Part shown: in pieces, positions 17,099 to 25,747 of the stretch | Layout: each line of letters starts with the position of its first letter | Position numbering within the stretch: the first letter of the stretch is position 1 | Assembly: GCA_031367105.1 (NCBI GenBank) | Contig: JANLPG010000078.1 | Coordinates: 22,524 to 86,523 of the forward strand | Direction: 5' to 3' | Origin: Palsa-1233 sp031367105 | GTDB lineage: Bacteria > Gemmatimonadota > Gemmatimonadetes > Gemmatimonadales > GWC2-71-9 | DNA: 64,000 nucleotides | Program-made: the position numbers and the translations under genes | The notes under the pieces: generated by a model | Seen by the model: only the letters and a program-made list of their open reading frames with translations | Told to the model about the DNA's origin: nothing | The model's database searches: none

Positions 17099-19374
17099 CG
17101 CGGAGCCCCCCGCTGTGGCATCAGCCGGAGGAGCAGCGCGGGGGGGATTCGCTGGCCGGTGCGTCGCAACCAGGCGAGGTAATCGCCGACGTCGAAGCTG
17201 CCGTTGCGATTCCCGATCGCGTCCAGATACGCGCGTGTCGCAGGGTCGAGTGGCGGGCCCCCCAACACGGCTCGGGCGGCGGCGGCGGCATCCACAGCCG
17301 CAATCGCGACGAAGTCGGCCGTGAGATCGAACGGGTGATTGACCGGGAGATCGAGCGTGGCGGCACTCGTCGTCGTGTCGCCGCGCCACCCCAGGAATTC
17401 GACGCCCGCAGGTGCAGTCGCACGCACTCGCACGACCGTGCCGGCATCGGCGAAGACTCCGACGGCCGGGTCGCCGCTAATCGAGATGATCACGCTCCCG
17501 GGGCCCGCGGCCAGCGCCCGGACGCGGTGGGCCAGCGCGAAGTCGGCCAGCACCGTATCGGGTGCTCCGGCCCGCGCGATCAGCTGATGGGCGCGTGCGC
17601 CGGCGTCGCCCCAGCGGAGAAAGCGGGCCGCACTCCGTCCGTCGCCGGTGGACTGGAGCGAATCCGCCGAAAGGGCGAGGGTGTCTCCCACAGCGAAGAT
17701 TTCGGAAATGGCGATCCCCAGCAGCCCGTTGACCCGGACTTTGGCGAGGGACGTTTGCGAGGCGATCAGTGTCGCCGCGCGTCGCACGTAGCGAAAGCGG
17801 ATGCGGCCATTGGTGAGCTCGGTGATGCCGTCGAGCCGGATCCCGAGTGGAGTGCCATCGTAATTGACCGCAGGAGCGTTCCCGGCCAAGCCGAAATCGC
17901 GGTTGAGTGCCGTCCCGGGGAACGGATCGCCACCATCGCCACGGTTCTTGATGCCAACCACGCTGGAACGAAGCTGATTGCGCCCATCGGCCTGCATCAG
18001 CGCGACTCCTTGCCGGGCCCCGGTGTTGACGGTGTTGGACCCGTTCCCAGCATCGATGCGCGCCTGATCGATCAGCCAGACGAGCAAGCCGGGCGATTTC
18101 GGGCGGACATACGCCGGGCTCATCATCGCCGTGTCGCTGCCTTCCCGCTGCCGATTCTCGAGCAGCAGGTACAGCCCCGACGTGGCAGTCGGGGCGTAGA
18201 AGACGGTGTCGCTCGACTGCACCGAGCCGGTGGTCGTAATCCGGTTGCCCGGGACAGAATCGACCACGACCCAGCCGAGCTGCGTGAGCGACCAGGCATC
18301 GAACGAACTCGGCGAGTAGGGCCGGGCGTAGTTGCCGGCACCCATCAACCCCCATTCGCCGATCCCTTCGGTGCCGGAGTTCGCATCGGTGTCATAGAGG
18401 TCGGGAAGGCCGAAGATGTGACCGATCTCGTGGGTAACAGTTCCGATCGGCATGATCTGCCCTGCCGTGCAGGCGGTATTGCCGCCCTGCCCCGATTGAA
18501 TCGTGTACGAGTTCACCCGGAGGAACTGCCCTGGGAGCGGAAAGCCATTGCCCCCGCGGCGTGGCGTCCGGGTGGTATACGCTTGCCCACCGTTCCAGCC
18601 GGAGATCCGATAGCGATGCGCCCAGATGGCATCGGTGCCACACGCGCCATCGACTTTCGGTTGCAGAAAGGTGACGACATCCACAATCCCGTCATCATCG
18701 CCGGAGTTCGGCACGCCGTCGGGACCGTCGTTGTCGAAACCTGCCCACACCGTGTCGCCGCCAGGCGCAAGCGAGATCGAGTCGAGCGCGGCAAGCAGGA
18801 GGTCAGCCATCCGTGAACGGGGCCGCGACGGGCAGGGCGACTTGACGCCGATGCCGTTGCAGCCGTCCTCGTACCAGGCGGCCGAGCTGTCGACCGACAC
18901 CCAGTTGAAGACGGTGCCGTCAAGCGTGACCAGCCCGCGCGACTGGTCACGGTAGTACGTGCGCACGCTCGAGGGCCGTCCCGACGGGATGAGGTTGAAA
19001 AAGAGGTCGTGGTACTGCGCCGGCGTGAAGGGGCCGGCTACGTCCCGGAACGCGATCGGGATGACCGGGACGAAATACCGGCCCGAGACCGCCGGTCGGA
19101 AGAACGTCGACGCGTTGAGCCGGGAGAACGCCCCCGACTGCAGCAGCGCCTTCCGTTCTGCCAGCACGCGCGCCGTGCCGCGACGCCACCCCCCATCGAC
19201 CGGCAGATCGAATCCCCGGACCTCAAACTCCCCCAGCCGGGCCCGGGGCCACTGGGCCGAGATGGCCGGAACGGCGAGGAACAGCCCCCCCAGCGCGAAA
19301 AAAGCCGCCCGGACGGGGGCCCAGCGTGGGATGCAGACGGTGCTTTTACCTTGTGTCGGTCCGGGGGCTCTCAT
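17095..19374 (-). CDS. Secreted M6-family metalloprotease with dockerin-like C-terminus
   Basis: 759 residues. The signal peptide is FFALGGLFLAVPAISA. A zincin catalytic domain has HEIGH at residues 315-319 in THEIGHIFGLPDLYD and a downstream GEWGLMGAGNY (the Met-turn region of the M6 group, which includes immune inhibitor A). After about residue 560 come two repeat modules with FLRWGD and FLGWRGDTT cores, like InlB B-type or bacterial Ig repeats, and then a terminal LDAIGNRNGSFDVGDYLAWL segment with the Asp/Asn/Gly spacing of a single dockerin/EF-hand loop. It should degrade proteins outside the cell. A 4-nt overlap joins it to the small lipoprotein gene. It is divergent from the sphingolipid operon. 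Confidence 0.88.
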   Translation of the reverse strand: MRAPGPTQGKSTVCIPRWAPVRAAFFALGGLFLAVPAISAQWPRARLGEFEVRGFDLPVDGGWRRGTARVLAERKALLQSGAFSRLNASTFFRPAVSGRYFVPVIPIAFRDVAGPFTPAQYHDLFFNLIPSGRPSSVRTYYRDQSRGLVTLDGTVFNWVSVDSSAAWYEDGCNGIGVKSPCPSRPRSRMADLLLAALDSISLAPGGDTVWAGFDNDGPDGVPNSGDDDGIVDVVTFLQPKVDGACGTDAIWAHRYRISGWNGGQAYTTRTPRRGGNGFPLPGQFLRVNSYTIQSGQGGNTACTAGQIMPIGTVTHEIGHIFGLPDLYDTDANSGTEGIGEWGLMGAGNYARPYSPSSFDAWSLTQLGWVVVDSVPGNRITTTGSVQSSDTVFYAPTATSGLYLLLENRQREGSDTAMMSPAYVRPKSPGLLVWLIDQARIDAGNGSNTVNTGARQGVALMQADGRNQLRSSVVGIKNRGDGGDPFPGTALNRDFGLAGNAPAVNYDGTPLGIRLDGITELTNGRIRFRYVRRAATLIASQTSLAKVRVNGLLGIAISEIFAVGDTLALSADSLQSTGDGRSAARFLRWGDAGARAHQLIARAGAPDTVLADFALAHRVRALAAGPGSVIISISGDPAVGVFADAGTVVRVRATAPAGVEFLGWRGDTTTSAATLDLPVNHPFDLTADFVAIAAVDAAAAARAVLGGPPLDPATRAYLDAIGNRNGSFDVGDYLAWLRRTGQRIPPALLLRLMPQRGAPR

Positions 19375-19447
19375 AGTTTCATCTCTTGGCTATCTGCAAA
19401 CTTGGGGCTTTCCCTGCCCAAGATCCACCCGTGCTCTGTGAGGGCCC

Positions 19448-20653
19448 GTGGCTGAATCGCTCCAGACCCAGGTGGCACTCTTCGACAAGTGCCGGAAGTT
19501 CACCCAGGCGCGCGAGATCCAGGCCGCCGGGCTCTACCCGTACTTCAAGCCGATTTCGGAGTCTGAAGACACCGTCGTCGTCATCGAAGGGAAAAAACGG
19601 ATCATGCTGGGCTCGAACAATTATCTCGGGCTCACGCATCACCCCAAGGTACTTGAGGAGGCCGCCAAGGCGCTGCATCGCTACGGTGCAGGCTGCACCG
19701 GCTCCCGGTTCCTCAACGGCTCACTCGACCTTCACGAGCAACTGGAAGCGGCGCTGGCCGAATTCCTCGGGAAGGAAGCGTGCCTGGTCTTCTCGACTGG
19801 TTACGGCGCCAACCTCGGACTGATCTCGGGGCTGCTCGGCCGCAACGAGACCGTTTACCTCGACAAGCTCGATCACGCCTGCATTGTCGACGGTGCGAAG
19901 CTCTCCTATGGCGAGACCCAGCGGTTCAACCACGGCGACCTCGATCAACTGAGCCGCCTGCTCGAGAGGAACACCAGCGGGAACGGCACGATGATCGTGG
20001 TCGATGGTGTCTACTCGATGGAAGGCGACATCGCCGACATTCCGGAGCTCTCGCGGATCGCGAAGCGATTCGGTGCCGCCCTCGCGGTCGACGACGCGCA
20101 CGCACTCGGAGTGCTGGGCCCCAATGGCCAGGGCACGGGGTCACACTGGGGAATGCAGGACGAGGTCGATATCGTGGCCGGGACCTTCTCGAAGTCCCTG
20201 GCCTCGGTCGGCGGTTTCGTAGCGGCCGACGAGCAGGTCATCCACTTCCTGAAGCACCACTCGCGACCATTCATCTTCACCGCATCCTTGCCTCCGGCCA
20301 ACACCGCCGGCGTGCTCGCCGCACTCGAGGTGCTCCAGCAGGAACCGTGGCGTCGCGACGCGCTCTGGGCGAATGCCCGGCGGCTGCGGGATGGGTTCCG
20401 TCACCTCGGCTTCGAGATCGGCCCCACCGAGACACCGATCATTCCCGTGCTCGTCGGGCCGCTGGAGACCACGTTCATCTTCTGGCGGAAGCTCTACGAC
20501 GCCGGCGTCTTCACCAATCCCGTCGTCCCGCCAGCTGTCCCGCCGTCCCAATGCCGTCTGCGCACGAGCGTGATGGCAACGCACACTGCCGCGCAGATCG
20601 ATCAGGCACTCGACGCGTTCGGCACCATCGGCAAGGAGTTGGGGGTTATCTGA
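19448..20653 (+). CDS. spt: Serine palmitoyltransferase (alpha-oxoamine synthase)
   Basis: 401 residues, GTG start. PLP-dependent alpha-oxoamine synthase: LGSNNYLGLTHHPKV, GTGYGAN-type loop (FSTGYGANLGL), His143 in LDHAC that stacks on PLP, VDDAHALG (Asp215/Asp216, His218) and Lys249 in GTFSKSLASVGGF that holds PLP. This fold also covers 8-amino-7-oxononanoate synthase and glycine C-acetyltransferase. The choice of serine palmitoyltransferase, which joins serine and palmitoyl-thioester to 3-ketosphinganine, rests on the neighbours: a GNAT ceramide-synthase-like gene and a reductase gene follow with 4-nt overlaps, as expected for bacterial ceramide synthesis. No biotin gene is nearby. Confidence 0.87.
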   Translation: MAESLQTQVALFDKCRKFTQAREIQAAGLYPYFKPISESEDTVVVIEGKKRIMLGSNNYLGLTHHPKVLEEAAKALHRYGAGCTGSRFLNGSLDLHEQLEAALAEFLGKEACLVFSTGYGANLGLISGLLGRNETVYLDKLDHACIVDGAKLSYGETQRFNHGDLDQLSRLLERNTSGNGTMIVVDGVYSMEGDIADIPELSRIAKRFGAALAVDDAHALGVLGPNGQGTGSHWGMQDEVDIVAGTFSKSLASVGGFVAADEQVIHFLKHHSRPFIFTASLPPANTAGVLAALEVLQQEPWRRDALWANARRLRDGFRHLGFEIGPTETPIIPVLVGPLETTFIFWRKLYDAGVFTNPVVPPAVPPSQCRLRTSVMATHTAAQIDQALDAFGTIGKELGVI

Positions 20654-21786
20654 ACAACGCGCCGGCCATCCGGCGCGTCGAGACGCCGAAGGACCTCAGC
20701 CGCTTCATCGACCTGCCGTATCGCCTGCACCGGCGGGACCTCAACTGGGTCCCGCCGTTTCGCGCTGAGATCAAGAAGCTCCTCGACCGCGCCAGCAATC
20801 CCTTCTTCCAGCACGCCGAGGCCGACTACTTCATCGCTGAACTGGACGGGGAAGTCGTGGGGCGGATCGCCGCGATCTCCAACCGGTTGCACAACGAGGT
20901 GCACCACGACCTGGTCGGCTTCTTCGGCTTCTTCGAGTGCGTTAACGACTTCCGCGTGGCGGCAGCGCTGCTCGACACGGCAGCTGCCTGGGTGGGTGCG
21001 CGCGGCTTCGACACCATCCGCGGACCGATGTCCTTCTCGGTGAACGATGAGTGCGGGCTGTTGATCGACGGCTTCGACACACCCAATACACTGATGATGC
21101 CGCACAACCCGCCCTACTATCTCACGCTGCTCGAAACCGCTGGCTTTACCAAGGCCAAAGACATGGTCTGCCTCGAAGGTGGCTCCCTGAAGGCCCCGGT
21201 GACCCCGCCTGAGCGAACGGCCCGCGCCGTGGAATTGCTGAAAAAGCGCTATGGCCTGACGATGCGGTCGCTCGACATGAAGCGCTTCGCGGAGGAGGTC
21301 GCATTGGTCAAGCAACTCTACAACGCCTCGTGGGAGCAGAACTGGGGCTTCATCCCGATGACGGATGCGGAGATCGACAACCTCGCCGTGCAGTTCAAAC
21401 CGGTGGTGATCCCGTCGATCATCCCGTTCGTCGAAAAGGACGGCAAACCGATCGCATTTGGTCTCGCGCTGCCGGACCTCAATGAAGTCCTGCGCGACAA
21501 CCGGAGCGGCGCGATGTTCCCCGCTGCGCTGACGATGATGTGGAAGCTCAAGACCCGGAAGATCACCCGGGCTCGGGTGCCGCTGCTCGGCATCCTGCCG
21601 GAGTGGCGCGGCAAGGGAATCGATTCGGCCCTCTACCATTGGATCTGGAGCAAGGCCGCCGAAGTCGGCATCGGCTGGGGCGAGGCAGGGTGGCTGCTGG
21701 AGGATAACCCGGGGATCATCCAGGGACTTTCCAAAGCCGGATTCACCCCGTACAAGACCTATCGCGTGCTCGACCGCGCGACGTGA
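20650..21786 (+). CDS. GNAT-superfamily acyltransferase, probable bacterial ceramide synthase (bCerS-like)
   Basis: About 378 residues. In this frame no ATG, GTG or TTG exists near the N-terminus; the natural start is the CTG at 20650, whose CTGA overlaps the stop of spt, with AAGGAG 11 bases before it. Family marks are PYRLHRRDLNWVPPFRAEIK, FFGFFECVNDFRVAAALLD, a Gly-rich RGPMSFSVNDECGLLIDGFD, MMPHNPPYYLTLLETAGFTK and the acyl-CoA site LGILPEWRGKGIDSALY. This matches the GNAT-like protein reported to acylate sphinganine in Caulobacter ceramide synthesis. It would transfer an acyl chain to the long-chain base made by Spt. The assignment is by family memory and context. Confidence 0.82.
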   Translation: MNNAPAIRRVETPKDLSRFIDLPYRLHRRDLNWVPPFRAEIKKLLDRASNPFFQHAEADYFIAELDGEVVGRIAAISNRLHNEVHHDLVGFFGFFECVNDFRVAAALLDTAAAWVGARGFDTIRGPMSFSVNDECGLLIDGFDTPNTLMMPHNPPYYLTLLETAGFTKAKDMVCLEGGSLKAPVTPPERTARAVELLKKRYGLTMRSLDMKRFAEEVALVKQLYNASWEQNWGFIPMTDAEIDNLAVQFKPVVIPSIIPFVEKDGKPIAFGLALPDLNEVLRDNRSGAMFPAALTMMWKLKTRKITRARVPLLGILPEWRGKGIDSALYHWIWSKAAEVGIGWGEAGWLLEDNPGIIQGLSKAGFTPYKTYRVLDRAT

Positions 21787-22757
21787 GGGCGCTGGTCACC
21801 GGGGCGACGGGATTCGTCGGAGGGCATCTCGTCGATCGGCTCCTTGAGCGCGGTGACACGGTCACCGCGCTTGTTCGTGCTCCGGCGCGTGCCGCCGAGG
21901 CCGCCTCACGGGGCGTGCGACTGGTGCCGGGCGACCTCAGCGACCACGACGCGCTTCGCCAGGCGGTCCGTGATCAGGACGTCGTCTACCACGTCGCGGC
22001 GCTGACCGGGGCGGTCGACGAGGCCGAGTTCATGCTCGCCAACCGCGACGGCACCGCCAATCTGGCGCAGGCGGTCGTTGGCGCGGGAGCGACTGCCCGG
22101 TTTGTGCTGGTCTCCTCGATGGCGGCAGGCGGACCGAGCCGGTACGGCATTCCCAAGGAGGCCGACGGTCGCGACCAGCCGGTGACGATGTATGGCCGGA
22201 GTAAGCTCGCCGCGGAGTCGGTGCTGCGCGGCGAGCTGCTCTCGTGGACGATTCTTCGCCCGCCGACGGTTTATGGTCCGCGGGACCGTGACAATCTGCT
22301 CACCGTGTTCCGGGCCGCACGCCTCGGCGTTGCGCCGGTGTTCGGTGACGGATCGATGGAACTTTCGATCGTACACGTTCTCGACCTGGCCGACGCGATC
22401 GTGCGCGCCGGGACGATGGCCGGCCTCGATGGTCGCGTGTTCTATGTCAACCACCCCGAGATCCTCACCAGCGCGGGACTCGTGCGAGCGATCGGTCGGG
22501 AGATGGGGAGGGACGTCACCCTGCTTCCGATCCCGGAATGGCTGGCGCGAACGGCGCTGAACGCCAGTGGACTTTGGGCTGCCGCGCTGCGTCGGAAGAC
22601 GATTCTGCGAGCCGACAAGGCGAACGAGTTCTATCAGGAGGCCTGGACCGGAAACAGCACGCCGTTCATCGAGGCCACTGGATGGGAGCCGCAGTGGTCA
22701 CTCGCGCCCGGACTCGTCAATACCGCCACGTGGTACCGCGAGCACGGGTGGCTATGA
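21783..22757 (+). CDS. cerR: NAD(P)-dependent epimerase/dehydratase-type reductase, probable CerR
   Basis: 324 residues, GTG start with GTGA overlapping the stop before it. Extended short-chain dehydrogenase: the NAD(P)-binding GATGFVGGHL near residue 7, the VPGDLSDHDAL acidic turn, VYHVAALTG, a Ser-rich VLVSSMAAGG, the catalytic YGRSK (YxxxK) and ILRPPTVYGPRD. In Caulobacter an enzyme of this family (CerR) reduces the 3-keto group of the sphingoid or ketoceramide, which is the role inferred here from the operon. Other epimerase activities are possible from sequence alone. The 3' end overlaps the PAP2 gene by 4 nt. Confidence 0.83.
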   Translation: MRALVTGATGFVGGHLVDRLLERGDTVTALVRAPARAAEAASRGVRLVPGDLSDHDALRQAVRDQDVVYHVAALTGAVDEAEFMLANRDGTANLAQAVVGAGATARFVLVSSMAAGGPSRYGIPKEADGRDQPVTMYGRSKLAAESVLRGELLSWTILRPPTVYGPRDRDNLLTVFRAARLGVAPVFGDGSMELSIVHVLDLADAIVRAGTMAGLDGRVFYVNHPEILTSAGLVRAIGREMGRDVTLLPIPEWLARTALNASGLWAAALRRKTILRADKANEFYQEAWTGNSTPFIEATGWEPQWSLAPGLVNTATWYREHGWL

Positions 22758-23593
22758 GTCTGCCTGCTGGTCGTTGGCGGTTGGTCGACCAGCTGCTCGC
22801 AGCGTACGGACTCCTCGTGGCGACGGTGGCGCTGACTCGCCTTCCCCAGCGAGGAATGTTCCTCGTCCTCCTCGCCCATCTCGCGCTGCCCCTGCTCACC
22901 TGGCTGGTGGTCCGCGCACCTGAGAGCGGCGCCGTTCGCGTCCTGCGGACGATCTACCCGTTGATTCTTCTCACCGGACTTTATTCGGCAATCGACGTGT
23001 TCAACGGTTTCGGCGCGGTCACGACGCACGACGCGGCGCTGCAGCGGCTTGAGGCGTGGCTATTCGGTGGGCAGCCGAGTCGGGATTGGTGGCGCACCTC
23101 CCCCAGTATGTTCTGGTCGACACTCCTGCACGCAGTCTACTTCTCGTACTACCTGATCGTGCCGATCCCGGCAATCGCCTTCCTCGTTACCCGGCGAATG
23201 GCAGCGCTCGAGCAGTACCTCAACGCCGTGCTCGCGACCTACCTCGCGTGCTACGTCACCTACATCCTCTTCCCTGTGGCAGGCCCGTACTACGAGTTTG
23301 CGCGGCCGACTGGCGAGTTCGTCGCCAACGGCCCTGCGCGGCTGGTCTATGCCACGCTGGCCCGTGGCAGTGCCTTTGGCGCCGCGTTTCCGTCGTCCCA
23401 CGTCGCGGCGACGGTCGCCGCCAGCACGGCTGCCTGGTTCGGGTGGCGGCGGCTGGGAATGCTCGTCGCGGTGCCAACGGCGCTGCTGGCAGTGGGGGTC
23501 GTCTACTGCCAGATGCACTACGTCGTTGATAGTGCGGCGGGCGTGGTGCTCGGCCTCACCATTCCGATGCTGGTGCGGCGCCGGGCAACCTGA
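22754..23593 (+). CDS. PAP2-superfamily membrane phosphatase/phosphotransferase
   Basis: About 279 residues from the ATG whose ATGA overlaps the cerR stop. Six or so hydrophobic helices are visible (for example LLAAYGLLVATVALT, GMFLVLLAHLALPLLTWLVV, YLNAVLATYLACYVTYILF). The PAP2 signature is AFGAAFPSSHVAATVAAS, followed by YCQMHYVVDSAAGVVLG, with His residues for phosphoryl transfer. The Ser-His form and the preceding YILFPVAGPYYEF resemble inositol-phosphoceramide synthase (Aur1-like) members of the superfamily as well as lipid phosphatases. As the last gene of the ceramide operon it may add or remove a phospho headgroup on ceramide. The headgroup is unknown. Confidence 0.85.
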   Translation: MSLPAGRWRLVDQLLAAYGLLVATVALTRLPQRGMFLVLLAHLALPLLTWLVVRAPESGAVRVLRTIYPLILLTGLYSAIDVFNGFGAVTTHDAALQRLEAWLFGGQPSRDWWRTSPSMFWSTLLHAVYFSYYLIVPIPAIAFLVTRRMAALEQYLNAVLATYLACYVTYILFPVAGPYYEFARPTGEFVANGPARLVYATLARGSAFGAAFPSSHVAATVAASTAAWFGWRRLGMLVAVPTALLAVGVVYCQMHYVVDSAAGVVLGLTIPMLVRRRAT

Positions 23594-23615
23594 CGGCGGA
23601 CCGCAGCCACGTGCC

Positions 23616-23649
23616 AAGCGGGGGCGACACTTGCGTGTCGCCCCCGCTT
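23616..23649. terminator. Strong hairpin terminator between convergent genes
   Basis: A 15-bp perfect stem (AAGCGGGGGCGACAC with GTGTCGCCCCCGCTT) encloses a TTGC loop. The arm ends in AA/TT on both sides, so it can act as an intrinsic terminator in either direction. It lies 22 bp after the PAP2 gene and 50 bp after the cupredoxin gene coming the other way. Confidence 0.85.
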
Positions 23650-23698
23650 TCCGTTGCACAGAAACATCAGGATCGCCGACTGCGCGACCACAACGATG

Positions 23699-24154
23699 TT
23701 AGTGTACGGTGATCTTCCCGTGCATATTCATCGCCATATGCGGCGTACACGTGAAGAAGTAATCGCCTACCGGTGCGCCAGCAAACGAAACGACGAGACT
23801 GTCACCCGGTGCGGCGATCAATGCCGACGAGAGCGGGCCCATCTTGTCGGCGATAGCGGCATCGAGGATCGCCTGTGCGCCTGCCGGGATGCTGTCGGTC
23901 TTGAACTGGACGTTGTGCGGGCCTCCCGAAACGTTCTTGAACACGACCACATCGCCCGCCTTGATGCTCAGGTCGGCCGGAACGAACTTGTAGGTCGTCC
24001 CTTCCTGGATCATCTGTACTTCATGTCGAGCACCAGCCGCAGCTGCCGCTGGCGCAGCCGCCATCGTATCGGTCGGAGCCGTGTCAGCCTTCTTTTCACC
24101 GCCGCACGCCGCCAGCACAACGGCGACACCGGCCACGATCGCAGTAAAGCGCAT
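23699..24154 (-). CDS. Cupredoxin (plastocyanin/azurin-like) lipoprotein
   Basis: 151 residues. The signal AIVAGVAVVLAAC places lipidation at Cys17, followed by a Thr/Ala-rich linker. The cupredoxin domain has FVPADLSIKAGDVVVFKNVS, the first copper ligand His in GGPHNVQF, and the Cys-His-Met set in YFFTCTPHMAMNMHGKITV. It is a type-1 copper protein that should shuttle electrons in the periplasm, possibly between complex III and an oxidase or another reductase. The gene is alone and converges with the sphingolipid operon across a hairpin terminator. Confidence 0.93.
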   Translation of the reverse strand: MRFTAIVAGVAVVLAACGGEKKADTAPTDTMAAAPAAAAAGARHEVQMIQEGTTYKFVPADLSIKAGDVVVFKNVSGGPHNVQFKTDSIPAGAQAILDAAIADKMGPLSSALIAAPGDSLVVSFAGAPVGDYFFTCTPHMAMNMHGKITVH

Positions 24155-24359
24155 GCTTGTCTTGCCTCATCCCTGATGATGATTATCGTCGACGCTACCC
24201 CTCGGCAGCGCCGGCTCCCGTCCATCAGGATCTCGGGAAGCGTCAAGAATAACGTGGCAACCGGTCTCTGCGGTAGTGGAACTGCTGGCGATTCCAGCCA
24301 AGCTTGCTACTTTCCGCCGTCGCAACCCCGACAGTGTATTCCCCGGCTCCAGGAACCCG

Positions 24360-25124
24360 ATGGCACCACCGCCCTGCCGCAGTCTTGGTCGCCAATGCCG
24401 TTCCCTCGATATCACGGTCCGGGTCGCCACCCTCGAGGGGCAGGAGGACCACGACGCGACCTGGTTCTTCGGGCACACCGAGCGACTCGATTTCGGGCGG
24501 AGCTATAGCGCTGATGGCGAGCTCTGGTGCGAGGCAACGGTGCACGTCCCCTGCAAGTATCTGGAGCTCGGGGCCGATGGCCGTCAGGCCGAATGCCGAG
24601 CCCACGGCTTCTGTGGCCGCCTTCCCGTACCTCGCCGCCCGGCAGCAGCGCGCCGGTTGGGGAAGGATCGCTTCCGGATCGTCGAGAACCGGAAGCTGGT
24701 CACTCGGCATCTGGCACCCCCCACCCCATTGAGGCGGGCCCTCCCACTCGCCCCCGACGCCAACCCCTGCGCCAAGGCACCGTGTCGAACCGCCGATCAT
24801 TCCCGCCACGCCGCTTGCTGCCGCGATCTGAATGTCGAAATCCGCTGCACTACCAAGCAAACGCTGCTGGAATCACTGCTCCGGAGCCGGAAATCGCCCT
24901 ATCTCTGCAAGGTCGAGCGGGAGAATCCCGAGGAGGGGCTGGTCAGCGCAGAGATCATTTCGGCCTGCGATTTCCTCAAGGAAGATGGCCTCCACTGCGA
25001 TCTTCACGGCCGGACCCGGGCGAACGGGGAGCCCGCGAAGCCGCATATGTGTTCACACTGGCCAGAAAAGAGGACAGGGCTTCATCCGGGGTGTGCCTTC
25101 CGGAACCGCCGCCTCCCGCTATAA
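24360..25124 (+). CDS. Cys-rich protein with a YkgJ-like zinc/iron-chelating C-terminal half
   Basis: About 254 residues from the ATG at 24360; a further ATG at 24276 would add 28. It has many Cys and several His spread over two halves. The first half shows PPPCRSLGRQCRSLD, WCEATVHVPCKYLEL and AECRAHGFCG. The second half shows HAACCRDLNVEIRC, SACDFLKEDGLHCDLHGR and HMCSHWPEKRTGLHPGCAF. That last spacing resembles YkgJ family proteins (a CC pair, then C-x-F-L, then a C before WP), which may bind zinc or iron. I cannot name a function. A shadow frame opposite was rejected because it lacks such conserved patterns. Confidence 0.65.
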   Translation: MAPPPCRSLGRQCRSLDITVRVATLEGQEDHDATWFFGHTERLDFGRSYSADGELWCEATVHVPCKYLELGADGRQAECRAHGFCGRLPVPRRPAAARRLGKDRFRIVENRKLVTRHLAPPTPLRRALPLAPDANPCAKAPCRTADHSRHAACCRDLNVEIRCTTKQTLLESLLRSRKSPYLCKVERENPEEGLVSAEIISACDFLKEDGLHCDLHGRTRANGEPAKPHMCSHWPEKRTGLHPGCAFRNRRLPL

Positions 25125-25216
25125 GTTGTTGTAGCACAAGAAATTGGACTTGGGTGTGCAGGTCGGCCCGGGGTGTGCGTCACCTAGGAAGCATCTCCGA
25201 CCAAAAGAGGATCCCG

Positions 25217-25747
25217 ATGGCCTTCGATCTTGAAGAGCTTTACCGGACCACCTACGACGCTGTTGTTCGCTTCCTCTACCGGAAGGTGTGGGACGCCGAT
25301 CGCGCCGAGGACCTGGCCCAGGAAGTGTTTATGCGCGCCCTGGCCCACCAGCCCGAAAAGCCGAGATCGTGGGTCTTCGCCGTCGCCGCGAACATCGCCC
25401 GCGACGAGGCACGATCCGCCATTCGCCGCCGCAAGCATCTCGTGCTGCTCACGCACGAACCGATCGCTTCGCCGGCACCGCTCGACAATGTCGAGGACGA
25501 CCTGGAGCACGAGGAGCAGGAGAACGAAGTGAAGCGTGCGCTCGCCACCCTCAGCCCGCGCGATCGTGAGGTGCTGCTGCTGTGGGATGCCGGGTTGGCT
25601 TACCCTGAAATCGCCGAGCAGACCGGACTCGCGCTTGGCGCGGTTGGCACTACCCTGGCGCGGGCGCGGAAGCGCCTGATCGCCGCCCACGATGAGATGG
25701 AGACCGAGACCCAAGTTGAGCCTCGTCGTGCGGCCGCACGTTCCTGA
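25217..25747 (+). CDS. ECF-type RNA polymerase sigma factor
   Basis: 176 residues from the ATG at 25217, with AGAGG six bases upstream. Sigma region 2 reads LYRTTYDAVVRFLYRKVWDA then EDLAQEVFMRAL, and region 4 reads LSPRDREVLLLWDAGLAYPE then GLALGAVGTTLARARKRL. There is no region 3, as in extracytoplasmic-function sigma factors. It would direct RNA polymerase to a stress or envelope regulon when released from its anti-sigma factor, encoded next and overlapping. The 93 bp before it contain an AT-rich patch (around 25123-25145) that could hold the promoter; I could not define its boxes. Confidence 0.93.
   Translation: MAFDLEELYRTTYDAVVRFLYRKVWDADRAEDLAQEVFMRALAHQPEKPRSWVFAVAANIARDEARSAIRRRKHLVLLTHEPIASPAPLDNVEDDLEHEEQENEVKRALATLSPRDREVLLLWDAGLAYPEIAEQTGLALGAVGTTLARARKRLIAAHDEMETETQVEPRRAAARS

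Noticed and set aside
19780..20649. A 5' extension of the ceramide synthase frame inside spt
   Set aside because: The extension is the plus-one shadow of spt and gives Arg/His-rich, motif-free sequence; homology begins after 20650.
24243..24860. A 205-codon minus-strand frame
   Set aside because: It opposes the Cys-rich plus-strand gene, whose YkgJ-like Cys spacing and length argue that the plus strand is coding.
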